DNA from: CAZFDT01 sp964518335
GTDB taxonomy: Bacteria; Planctomycetota; Phycisphaerae; Phycisphaerales; Phycisphaeraceae
Length of the DNA: 64,000 nucleotides
Assembly: GCA_964518335.1 (NCBI GenBank)
Contig: CAZFDT010000002.1
Location: 1 to 64,000 of the forward strand
Direction: 5' to 3'
In this document: piece by piece, positions 42,810-50,718 of the stretch
Position numbering within the stretch: the stretch's first letter is position 1
Layout: the number at the start of each line of letters is the position of its first letter
The notes under the pieces: model-generated
The model's database searches: none
What the model saw: the letters and a program-made list of their open reading frames with translations, nothing else
What the model was told of the DNA's origin: nothing
Position numbers and translations under genes: made by a program

Positions 42810-43798
42810 TGCGCGTGCTCGACCACCGCCAGGACGGGTGGGACGCGCCGCTGCTGTGCGTGACGCATTCGCAGCGCGCGGTCGATCTGGCCCGCTGCTC
42901 GCGCGACTTTCTCATCGAGCGCTATCGCCGACCCGATCGCCTGCCCCCCGCCACGCCGTTCGACGAGCTGCGCCCGTCGATCGACCATTCGCCGTTCAAG
43001 GGCGACGTGACGGTGTGGTCACTGCAGCGATTGGACCGTCCGCAGTTGCTGGCCCATCTGCGCCCCGACGCCTACAAGCCGCAGCACGCCATCTGGCACG
43101 AAGGCAGGCTGTGGGTGCTGGGCGTCGAGACGTTGCAGGTGCTCGATGCGTCGCTGCGCGTGACGGCGACGGTCGATGACCCTTGGCTGGCCGGCGGACA
43201 CACGCTCTGGCCCGACGGGCGCGGCGGGCTGCTGGCGACCTGCTCGGCCAGCGACGCCGTGCTCACCCTCGACGCCGCGTCGCTACGCGTCAGCGAGGCG
43301 TGGCGGCTGCCCGAGGCGATCTACGGTCGCAATTACGACCTGACGCGCGACATGTCGGTCGTCGAGCACTTCATCGACAACGATCGCCAGCTCGCGCACC
43401 TGAACGCGGCCGTGCCCTGGCGGGGCGGGATGCTCGTCTCGACCCTGATCCAGGGCGCGATCGGCTACCGCGGGCCCGACGGCAGTTACGTCGAGCTCAC
43501 CCGAGGCCACGTCGGCTGTCACGGCGTTCGCGCGGATGACGCCGGTCGCATCCACTTCTGCGACAGCTGCGCGGGCACGCTGCTGCGGCTGGGCCCCGAT
43601 GGAAGGTCGCGCGTGCTCATCGACTTGGGCACGCCCTGGCTGCACGACGCCCACGAGATCGCCCCCGGCCTATTTGCCTTTGCCGTGGCCGACCGCAACA
43701 CCGTCGAGTTCGTCGATCTGGCGACGGGCAACGTGCTGGGGGTGATCGATGGCTCGCCCTACGGCCAGAGCACGCAGTTTCTGTGGTATGGCCGGTGA
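42806..43798 (+). CDS. Hypothetical beta-propeller-like protein in the glycan operon
   Basis: A 330-residue protein with repeated blade-like strands (LWVLGVETLQVLDASLRV, GLLATCSASDAVLTLD, TVEFVDLATGNVLGVIDG), suggesting a beta propeller. No catalytic motif is recognised. Conserved-looking His residues (HAIWHEGRLW, GHVGCHGVRADDAGRIHFCD) might bind a ligand or metal. It starts with ATGATG overlapping the previous stop. Its place in the operon suggests a role in glycan assembly or recognition. Confidence 0.6.
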   Translation: MMRVLDHRQDGWDAPLLCVTHSQRAVDLARCSRDFLIERYRRPDRLPPATPFDELRPSIDHSPFKGDVTVWSLQRLDRPQLLAHLRPDAYKPQHAIWHEGRLWVLGVETLQVLDASLRVTATVDDPWLAGGHTLWPDGRGGLLATCSASDAVLTLDAASLRVSEAWRLPEAIYGRNYDLTRDMSVVEHFIDNDRQLAHLNAAVPWRGGMLVSTLIQGAIGYRGPDGSYVELTRGHVGCHGVRADDAGRIHFCDSCAGTLLRLGPDGRSRVLIDLGTPWLHDAHEIAPGLFAFAVADRNTVEFVDLATGNVLGVIDGSPYGQSTQFLWYGR

Positions 43799-43840
43799 GG
43801 CGGCCGATAACTAGCCCAATCGCCCGGCATGGAGGCCGAC

Positions 43841-44593
43841 ATGAGCATCATGACACTGGATCGAACGGACGAAGTGCTGCGCGCGCTGCGTCGCAAGTGG
43901 GGCACGGTTCCCGGCGCGGGGCCTGACCGCGTCACCACCGCCGACCTGCTGGCGATGGATGACGAAAAGCTCGTGGCCACTTGGTGGCGCATCGTCCACG
44001 CGGCGACGAGCGGACCCAATCAGAGCGTGCGCGGCTGGTATCACACGCTCTACAAGGACGTGCTTCGCGGCCGCAAGGTGATCGACGTCGGTTCGGGGCT
44101 GGGCATCGACGCCATCACCTTCGCGCTGGCGGGGGCGGCGATGACGTTCCTCGACATTGTGCCGGAGAATCTCGAACTCATGCGGCGGCTGTGCGACCTG
44201 CTGGGGATCCGCGATGCGTCGTTCTGCTATCTCGACGGTCTCGAGGCGATCGACTCGCTGGACACCGACTACGACGTGGTGTGGGCGCAGGGGTCGCTGA
44301 TCAATGCGCCGTTCGACGTGACGCAGCGTGAGGCGGCGGCGCTGCTGCGGCGACTGCCGGCGGGCGGACGGTGGATCGAGCTGGCCTATCCGAAGCGGCG
44401 CTGGGAGCGCGAGGGCTCGCTGCCGTTCGACAAGTGGGGCGTGAAGACCGACGGGCCGGGCACGCCTTGGGTCGAGTGGTACGACCTGGACAAGCTGCGA
44501 TCGCTGCTGGCGCCGGCGACGTTCGACGTGGTGCTGGCGTTCGACTTTCACGGCGAGGACTTCAACTGGTTCGACCTGGTCAGGCGGTCATGA
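43841..44593 (+). CDS. SAM-dependent methyltransferase
   Basis: A 250-residue class I methyltransferase. Motif I is KVIDVGSGLGIDAITFALAG and the acidic end of strand 2 is TFLDIVPENLE. DYDVVWAQGSLINAPF is motif IV. It may methylate a sugar or a sugar-bound acceptor. GGAGG five bases before ATG 43841 decides the start; an ATG at 43829 is less likely. The stop overlaps the next gene (ATGA). Confidence 0.8.
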   Translation: MSIMTLDRTDEVLRALRRKWGTVPGAGPDRVTTADLLAMDDEKLVATWWRIVHAATSGPNQSVRGWYHTLYKDVLRGRKVIDVGSGLGIDAITFALAGAAMTFLDIVPENLELMRRLCDLLGIRDASFCYLDGLEAIDSLDTDYDVVWAQGSLINAPFDVTQREAAALLRRLPAGGRWIELAYPKRRWEREGSLPFDKWGVKTDGPGTPWVEWYDLDKLRSLLAPATFDVVLAFDFHGEDFNWFDLVRRS

Positions 44594-45345
44594 GCGCGAC
44601 GGCGACGAGCATCGAGGCGGTGTCGGTCGATCGGGTCGGCCCGCGCCTGGGGTTCGATGAGTCGCTGCAGTTGTCCGATGCTTCCAGGGCCCGGCCGCTG
44701 GCGCAATGGAAAATGGCCGAGGACGAGCAGTCGATCTTCCGCTGGCTGTATCGCAATCACCGGCCGCGGCGGCATCTGGAGTTCGGCACGTGGCGCGGCG
44801 AGGGGGCGTGCTGGGCGCTGGAGGAAAGCGCCGCCACCGTCTGGACCCTCAATCTTCTCGAAGGCGAGCGCAAGCCCGACGGAGGCTTCGCCTACTGCGA
44901 GGCGGCACGCCGGGACGACCCCGCCTGGTCCCGCGGCCGCGCGCTGCGCGACGGGAGGCGCGAGGTGCAGACCGACGCCCTGGGCTTCATCGGCAGCGAG
45001 TACCGCCGCCGCGGACTGGCCCACCGCGTGTGTCAGGTTTACTGCAACAGCCTCGAATGGGACCCCGGGAACTATCCCGCCGCGTTTTTCGACAGCGCAC
45101 TCATCGACGGCGGGCACACGCCCGACGTTGTGATGAGCGACACGCGCAAAGCCCTGCCCCTGGTCCGCCAGGGCGGGCTGCTGCTCTGGCACGACTACTG
45201 CCCCGACGGCGAGACGGAGAGCAAGTGCAGCAGCGTCCGCGGCGTCGTCGAGGCGATCGGCGCCCTGCACGAGGAGCTTCGCACGCAACTGCGCGACCTC
45301 TTCTGGATCGACCCGAGCTGGCTCCTGGTGGGGGTGAAATCGTGA
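44590..45345 (+). CDS. Class I methyltransferase (Methyltransf_24-like)
   Basis: A 251-residue methyltransferase: RHLEFGTWRGEGACWALEES is motif I, and FDSALIDGGHTPDVVMSDTRKAL carries the acidic, metal-binding-like segment DGGHT typical of the Methyltransf_24 and TylF-like families. LLLWHDYCPDG follows. It is coupled to genes on both sides by four-base overlaps. The likely substrate is a sugar hydroxyl, which is inferred from the cluster. Confidence 0.78.
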   Translation: MSATATSIEAVSVDRVGPRLGFDESLQLSDASRARPLAQWKMAEDEQSIFRWLYRNHRPRRHLEFGTWRGEGACWALEESAATVWTLNLLEGERKPDGGFAYCEAARRDDPAWSRGRALRDGRREVQTDALGFIGSEYRRRGLAHRVCQVYCNSLEWDPGNYPAAFFDSALIDGGHTPDVVMSDTRKALPLVRQGGLLLWHDYCPDGETESKCSSVRGVVEAIGALHEELRTQLRDLFWIDPSWLLVGVKS

Positions 45346-46391
45346 CCCGTCGCACCCCCGGCCCCGCCCCTTACCTCTCGGTCGTCGTCACCGCCCGCAA
45401 TGACGATCACGGCGGCAACCCCCTCGAACGCCTGCAGCTTTTCCTCGACATGCTCGGCGAGCAGTGCGACCGCTTCGCCCTCGACGCCGAGATCGTCCTC
45501 GTCGAGTGGAACCCGCCGCCGTCGCGCTTGCGGTTCGCCGAGGCGCTCGCGGTGACGCCCCGCCGCCATTGCCCGGTGCGCATCGTCGAGGTTCCGCCGG
45601 CGGTTCACGCGCGATTCCCGTTCGCGCTGCAGTTGCCGCTGTTTCAGATGATCGCCAAGAACGCGGGGATTCGCCGCAGCCGCGGGACGTTCGTGCTGGC
45701 GACCAACATCGACATTCTCTTCAGCGACGCGCTGGTCCGCCGGCTGGCGCGGCGGGACCTGCGCCCCGGCCGCATGTACCGCCTGGACCGCCACGACATT
45801 CCCGCCGACGTGCCCACCCGTCACGCGCTGGAGTTCGCCCACCGTAACGTCATCCGCATCAACGGCCGCGACGGCACGCGCGATCTGCGCACAGGGCAAC
45901 TGCATCGCATCTACAAGCCCGCCACCTGGCGCGAGCGACTCATGACGATGCGTCTCTGGCCGGTCACGGCCCACGCCCGCCTGCACACCAACGCCTGCGG
46001 CGACTTCACCCTCATGCACCGCAGCCGCTGGTTTGACCTGCGCGGCTACCCGGAACTGGCGATGTACTCGATGCACCTGGATTCGGTGCTCTGCCATGCC
46101 GCGCACTACGGCGGCGCCCGCGAGTGCGTGCTTGCCGATCCCTGCCGCATCTATCACGTCGAGCACGCCCCCGGCAGCGGTTTCACGCCTGAAAACAAGG
46201 ACAAACTCGACACCCGCCTGCGCGACGCGGGCGTGCCCCAGCTCAGCCACGACCAGTTCGCCGCCTGGGCCCGCGCCATGCGCCACGACCGCGCGCCGAT
46301 CCTCGTCAACGGACACGACTGGGGCCTGGCCGACGACGTGCTGCGCGAGCTCGACCCGCTCGCTGCGCATCCCCGGCCTCTTGCGGCCTAG
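45342..46391 (+). CDS. Putative GT-A glycosyltransferase
   Basis: A 349-residue protein with a GT2-like start (YLSVVVTARNDDHGGNPLER) and a possible metal motif in VLATNIDILFSD. The middle and C-terminal parts are not matched to a known family. The start is GTG 45342, overlapping the stop of the previous gene; no ATG is available. It is the eighth-from-last step of a co-directional gene run, so most likely a transferase for the same glycan. Confidence 0.65.
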   Translation: MTRRTPGPAPYLSVVVTARNDDHGGNPLERLQLFLDMLGEQCDRFALDAEIVLVEWNPPPSRLRFAEALAVTPRRHCPVRIVEVPPAVHARFPFALQLPLFQMIAKNAGIRRSRGTFVLATNIDILFSDALVRRLARRDLRPGRMYRLDRHDIPADVPTRHALEFAHRNVIRINGRDGTRDLRTGQLHRIYKPATWRERLMTMRLWPVTAHARLHTNACGDFTLMHRSRWFDLRGYPELAMYSMHLDSVLCHAAHYGGARECVLADPCRIYHVEHAPGSGFTPENKDKLDTRLRDAGVPQLSHDQFAAWARAMRHDRAPILVNGHDWGLADDVLRELDPLAAHPRPLAA

Positions 46392-46395
46392 CACC

Positions 46396-47667
46396 ATGCC
46401 GCTGACGCTCTCCGTCGTCGTGCCCTGCCGCAACCGCGCGCAATACCTGCGCGCGACGATCGACAGCATCCTGAATCAGAGCTATCCGCACATCGAGTGC
46501 ATCGTGATCGACGCGCAATCGACCGACGGCACGCTCGACATTCTGCGTGACTATGGCGATCGTGTCCGCTGGGTGAGCGAGCCTGACGCCGGCCACGCCG
46601 ACGCGATCAACAAGGGCTGGCGTATGGCGCGGGGCGACGTTCTAGCGTGGCTCAACGCCGACGACGTGTACGTTGTGCCCGACGGCGTCGCGGCGATGAT
46701 GGCGTGCCTCGACGCGCACCCCGAGGTGGACGTGGCCTACGGCGACTGCGGGTCGATCGACGCCGAGGGCCGACACATCGGCTACAGCTACCTTCGCCCA
46801 TGGGACTTCGACTACGCCCTGCTGCACTGCGACAACTGCATCCCGCAACCGTCGGCGTTCATCCGTCGCCGCGTCCTCGATCGCGTGGGCATGCTCGACA
46901 CGGCGTTTCATCAGAAGAAGGACCACGAGCTGTGGCTGCGGATCGCGTCGGCCCCCGGCGGGGGAGGCGTAATTCGCCACTTTCCGCAACTGGTCGCCCA
47001 CGCGCGCAACATCCAGGGGCTGTCATTCGACGGGCGCACCGCGGCGCCGGCGTGCGTGCAGCTCACCCGTCGCCACACGCGGGACCGGCGGGCGATCAGT
47101 AACGCCTACCTGCGCGGCATGGATTACGCCTGGGCGGGCGGGAGGTTGTGGCCCATGATTCTGCGGTACGCGGCAGCGGCCGCTGCAGTGGACCCATCGA
47201 ACGCGCCGGCGGCATGGAGAAAGGTGCGCGGGCTGTGGCGGCGCGGCGCCAAGCCGCAAGCGTCGTCGGCGGCCGTGGAGGTGGCGTGGCTGTCGGCCCA
47301 GGTCGAGTCGGGCGACGGCGAGGCGCTGGTGATCGAGCCCGACGACAGTGAACTGGCGTTGGCGTTGGCGATGCGAGGCTGGCGAACGCTGGCGGTGGCG
47401 CCGCGGCACGAACCGTGGAGCTTTCACCACCCGCGGCTGCGGTTCCTGCGCGGGACGCTGCGCGACGTGGACTACCCCGGGGCGTTCGACCTGATCGTGG
47501 CCCGCTCGCTCGACGACGTGGAGGCGGCGCGGTGGCTGCTGCGAGCCGGCGGGCGGCTGGTTTACACCTGCGGCGGCGGGGGCGACGTGGCGTGGCGTCG
47601 CGGGGACGACGGAAAGTGGGTATCGTGCGAGCCGGCGGAGGGCACACTCTTCGGGAACGAGGCATGA
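46396..47667 (+). CDS. Family 2 glycosyltransferase fused to a methyltransferase-like remnant
   Basis: A 423-residue protein. The GT-A part (1-290) has LSVVVPCRNRAQYLRATID, VIDAQSTDGT and the metal site LAWLNADDVY. The last 120 residues (EALVIEPDDSELALALAMRG, FDLIVARSLDDVEAARWLL, GGRLVYTCGG) look like a shortened class I methyltransferase lacking a clear motif I glycine loop. The ATG at 46396 is four bases after the previous stop. The gene overlaps the next by ATGA. Confidence 0.8.
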   Translation: MPLTLSVVVPCRNRAQYLRATIDSILNQSYPHIECIVIDAQSTDGTLDILRDYGDRVRWVSEPDAGHADAINKGWRMARGDVLAWLNADDVYVVPDGVAAMMACLDAHPEVDVAYGDCGSIDAEGRHIGYSYLRPWDFDYALLHCDNCIPQPSAFIRRRVLDRVGMLDTAFHQKKDHELWLRIASAPGGGGVIRHFPQLVAHARNIQGLSFDGRTAAPACVQLTRRHTRDRRAISNAYLRGMDYAWAGGRLWPMILRYAAAAAAVDPSNAPAAWRKVRGLWRRGAKPQASSAAVEVAWLSAQVESGDGEALVIEPDDSELALALAMRGWRTLAVAPRHEPWSFHHPRLRFLRGTLRDVDYPGAFDLIVARSLDDVEAARWLLRAGGRLVYTCGGGGDVAWRRGDDGKWVSCEPAEGTLFGNEA

Positions 47668-48314
47668 GCTTTCCCACGGCGAGGAACCTGGCGGGCGATC
47701 GCGACATCGAGTGGGGATGGGTGTTTGCCAACCTGCCTTCTCCCGGTCGTGACGGCGGGCCATCCGTTGCACTTGACTTCGGCCCGGGCAAGAGCTTTGT
47801 CGGGCTGGTGCTGGCGATGCGCGGGTACGAGGTGACGACCATCGACGTGGAGCCGCGCGACCGGCCGTATCACCATCGTCGTCTGCGTCACGCCACCGGC
47901 GACGTGCGCACCGCCGACCTGCCGGGGGGCTACGACCTGGTGATCAACTGCTCGACCGTCGAGCACGTGGGCCTGGCGGGTCGCTACGGCGTGGCGATCG
48001 ACGAGCCCGATGGGGACCTGGAATCGATGGCGCGGCTGCACGCGCTGATGAAGCCCGGCGGCGCGATGATTCTCACGGTTCCCGCCGGGCGCGACGCGGT
48101 GTTCGCCCCGATGTGCCGCGTCTATGGCCCCATGCGCCTGCCGCGGCTGATCGAGGGTTTCGCTGTCGAGCGCGAGGCCTACTGGGTCAAGGACGACGCC
48201 AACCGCTGGGTGGAGGCCGACCGCGCCGCGGCCACGACGTTTTCGGCGCACGCGGCCGACCCGGATCCCCTGTGCAACTGCTACGCGCTGGCGGGGTTCG
48301 TGCTGCGGCGGTGA
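47664..48314 (+). CDS. SAM-dependent methyltransferase
   Basis: A 216-residue class I methyltransferase: SVALDFGPGKSFVGLVLAMRG is motif I, VTTIDVEPRD the second strand, and VINCSTVEHVG motif IV. MKPGGAMILTVPAGRD follows. It resembles methyltransferases of surface-polysaccharide clusters. Translationally coupled to the preceding glycosyltransferase. Confidence 0.78.
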   Translation: MSFPTARNLAGDRDIEWGWVFANLPSPGRDGGPSVALDFGPGKSFVGLVLAMRGYEVTTIDVEPRDRPYHHRRLRHATGDVRTADLPGGYDLVINCSTVEHVGLAGRYGVAIDEPDGDLESMARLHALMKPGGAMILTVPAGRDAVFAPMCRVYGPMRLPRLIEGFAVEREAYWVKDDANRWVEADRAAATTFSAHAADPDPLCNCYALAGFVLRR

Positions 48315-48335
48315 AACTGTGCGTCCGGCCTGGGC

Positions 48336-49181
48336 TTGTCCGATAAAGTCCGGGTGATCACCTTCTTCAGCATCCCCAAGCCCTGCGTCGGGCATATCGG
48401 CGTCATTCAGCGAAACGCGGTGCTGAGCTGGGCGGCGCTGGCGAGCGCTTGTGGCGGCGAGGTGATCCTGTTCGGCGGCGACGCGGGCGTGGCGGAGCTG
48501 GCCAGCGAGGCACAGGCCCGCCACATCCCGGCGGTGGGTGCGACCGCCTTCGGTACGCCGCGCGTCGATGACCTCTTCGCCCAGGCGCAGCGCCAGGCGC
48601 GGCAGCGGCTGTTGTGCTACGTCAACGCCGACATCGTCCTGATGAGCGATTTTCTCGGCGCGGCCCGCCATGCGTCGCGCGGCCGGCGCCAGCTTCTCAT
48701 GGTCGGCCAGCGCTGGGACACGCCCGTCACCGCGCCCATCACCTTCGACCACCAGTGGCAGGAGCAACTGCGCCTCTTCGCCGATCAGCGCGGCAAGCTG
48801 CACAAGCCCACCGGCATCGACTACTTCCTCTTCACCCCCGGGCTGTTCGATCCGATCCCGCCGTTTGCGGTGGGTCGCACGGCGTGGGACAACTGGCTGA
48901 TCTACCGCGCCCGCAGCCGCCGCGCCCCGGTCATCGATGCGACGCGCGACGTGCTGGCCATCCACCAGGACCACGACTACTCCCACGGCGGCGGATTCAA
49001 GGCCGTGTGGAAAGGCAGCGAGGCCCGCGGCAACTTCGAGCTTGCCGGCGGCGACGCCCACATCTTCACGATCTGGGACGCCTCGCACGTGCTCGACAAG
49101 GGCCGCGTCACCGAAAACCGAACCACCTCGCTGGGCGGCGGCATCTGGAACTACCGCCGCTCGGCGCGGTACAGCATCTGA
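48336..49181 (+). CDS. Putative glycosyltransferase (GT-A-like)
   Basis: A 281-residue protein. ITFFSIPKPCVGHIGVIQRNAVLSW at the start (quoted in part) and LLCYVNADIVLMSDFL, with NAD in the place of a DxD motif, suggest a GT-A fold. FAVGRTAWDNWLIYRAR is probably conserved. The start is uncertain: TTG 48336 is used, but GTG 48354 just before the conserved ITFFSIPKP is equally possible. I cannot name the donor. Confidence 0.65.
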   Translation: MSDKVRVITFFSIPKPCVGHIGVIQRNAVLSWAALASACGGEVILFGGDAGVAELASEAQARHIPAVGATAFGTPRVDDLFAQAQRQARQRLLCYVNADIVLMSDFLGAARHASRGRRQLLMVGQRWDTPVTAPITFDHQWQEQLRLFADQRGKLHKPTGIDYFLFTPGLFDPIPPFAVGRTAWDNWLIYRARSRRAPVIDATRDVLAIHQDHDYSHGGGFKAVWKGSEARGNFELAGGDAHIFTIWDASHVLDKGRVTENRTTSLGGGIWNYRRSARYSI

Positions 49182-49187
49182 CCCACC

Positions 49188-50579
49188 ATGCACGACATCC
49201 ACGCATTGAGCATCATCGGCCTGGGCAAGCTGGGCATCCCCATGGCGGCGTGCTTCGCCTCCAGCGGCTATCGCGTCATCGGCGTCGATCGCGACCCCAC
49301 GCGCGTCGCCGCACTCCACGACGGCGTCTCGCCCATCCACGAGCCGGGCCTGCAGCCGCTCCTCACCGAGCACGCCGACCGGATCACTGCAACGCTCGAT
49401 GCACGACAGGCGGTGCTCGACTCGCAGGCGACGTTCATCGTCGTGCCCACACCGTCCACGAGCGACGGCACGTTCACCTGCCGCTACGTGCTCGAGGCCT
49501 GCCGCGCCGTCGGCGCCGCCCTCCGCGACAAGGCCCGGCCGCACCTGGTCGTCATCACCAGCACCGTCATGCCCGGCGACACCGCCGGGCCCATCCGCGC
49601 CGCGCTCGAGGAACACAGCCGAAAGAGTTGCGACGACGGGCTCATGCTCTGTTACAGCCCCGAGTTCATCGCCCTGGGAAGCGTCATCCGCGATTTTCTC
49701 CATCCCGACATGTTGCTCATCGGCCAGTGCAGCGCCGACGCCGGCGACGCGTTGGAACGGATCATGCGCGGCGTGTGCGTCAACCAGCCGGCCGTCGCCC
49801 GCATGGCCCCGGTCAACGCCGAGCTGGCCAAGCTGGCGGTCAACAGCTTTGTCACGACGAAGATCACGTTCGCCAACATGCTGGCGCGGCTCTGCGAGGA
49901 GCTCGATGGTGCCAACGTCGATGAGGTGACTGCTGCACTTGGCCTGGACAGTCGCATCGGGCGCAAGTATCTCAAGGGCGCAACGGCGTTCGGCGGGCCG
50001 TGCTTCCCGCGGGACAGCGTCGCGTTGGCGGCGCTGGGGCGAAGGCAGGGCTGCCGCGCCACGCTGGCCGAGGCGACCGATGCGGCCAACCGCGCCGAGG
50101 TCCGGCGATTGGCCGATCTGGTCTGCCGCCGTCTGCCTGCCGAGGGCCACGGCGTCGTGGGCGTGCTCGGGTTGGCCTACAAGCCCGACACCGACGTGTG
50201 CGAGCAGTCGGCGGGGATCCTGCTGGCTGCGGCGCTGGCGGAGGCGGGCGTGAGCGTGGTCGCGTACGACCCCGCTGCAGTGGATCAGGCCAGGGCGGTG
50301 CTGGGCGATCGCGTGACGTTTGCGGCCACCGCCGATGCCTGTGTGAAGCTGGCCGACGTGGTGGTGCTGACCACGCCGTGGCCCGAGTTTGGGCGACTCG
50401 CGCCCGATGCGCTGGCGCGGGGCGGGCGTCGGCGCGTGGTGATCGACTGTTGGCGGATGCTCGACGGTGGAGCGGTGGGCCGCCTGGCCGAGTACGTGCC
50501 CCTGGGCGTGGGCAAGGCCGACGTGCCGGGCGTGCGCGTCGTGGTGAACGGATGGCGATCGAGAACGCGTGCGGCCTGA
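49188..50579 (+). CDS. UDP-glucose/GDP-mannose dehydrogenase family protein
   Basis: A 463-residue NAD-dependent enzyme that oxidises a nucleotide sugar twice to a uronic acid. The N-terminal Rossmann motif is IIGLGKLGIPMAA; the catalytic Cys272 is in FGGPCFPRDSVAL; VLGLAYKPDTDVCEQSAG marks the C-terminal domain. It is most like UDP-glucose 6-dehydrogenase, but other UDP-sugars cannot be excluded. It supplies an acidic sugar for the glycan built by the upstream genes. It is the last gene of the cluster; no clear terminator follows. Confidence 0.88.
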   Translation: MHDIHALSIIGLGKLGIPMAACFASSGYRVIGVDRDPTRVAALHDGVSPIHEPGLQPLLTEHADRITATLDARQAVLDSQATFIVVPTPSTSDGTFTCRYVLEACRAVGAALRDKARPHLVVITSTVMPGDTAGPIRAALEEHSRKSCDDGLMLCYSPEFIALGSVIRDFLHPDMLLIGQCSADAGDALERIMRGVCVNQPAVARMAPVNAELAKLAVNSFVTTKITFANMLARLCEELDGANVDEVTAALGLDSRIGRKYLKGATAFGGPCFPRDSVALAALGRRQGCRATLAEATDAANRAEVRRLADLVCRRLPAEGHGVVGVLGLAYKPDTDVCEQSAGILLAAALAEAGVSVVAYDPAAVDQARAVLGDRVTFAATADACVKLADVVVLTTPWPEFGRLAPDALARGGRRRVVIDCWRMLDGGAVGRLAEYVPLGVGKADVPGVRVVVNGWRSRTRAA

Positions 50580-50676
50580 GGCGTCGGGGCGTCCGAGAAG
50601 GCGCGACTTGGCTGCCGCCGCGGTTTGACCGATAGAAACGGGGGTATCCGTGCGCCCCGGTCGCGCGGCGGGCGGG

Positions 50677-50682
50677 TACAAT
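50677..50682 (+). promoter_or_regulatory. -10 box of the export locus
   Basis: TACAAT, 36 bases before ATG 50719; a GGGA Shine-Dalgarno sequence lies between. No good -35 box is seen. Confidence 0.45.
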
Positions 50683-50718
50683 CAGGCTTTTGGCACGGTG
50701 TGCGGTCAGGGAAGCATC

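Noticed and set aside
47562..50681. A very long open frame on the minus strand opposite the glycan genes
   Set aside because: It is antisense to three well-supported genes, its composition is Arg/Ala/Gly-rich as expected for an antisense frame in G+C-rich DNA, and it has no domain or ribosome-binding site.
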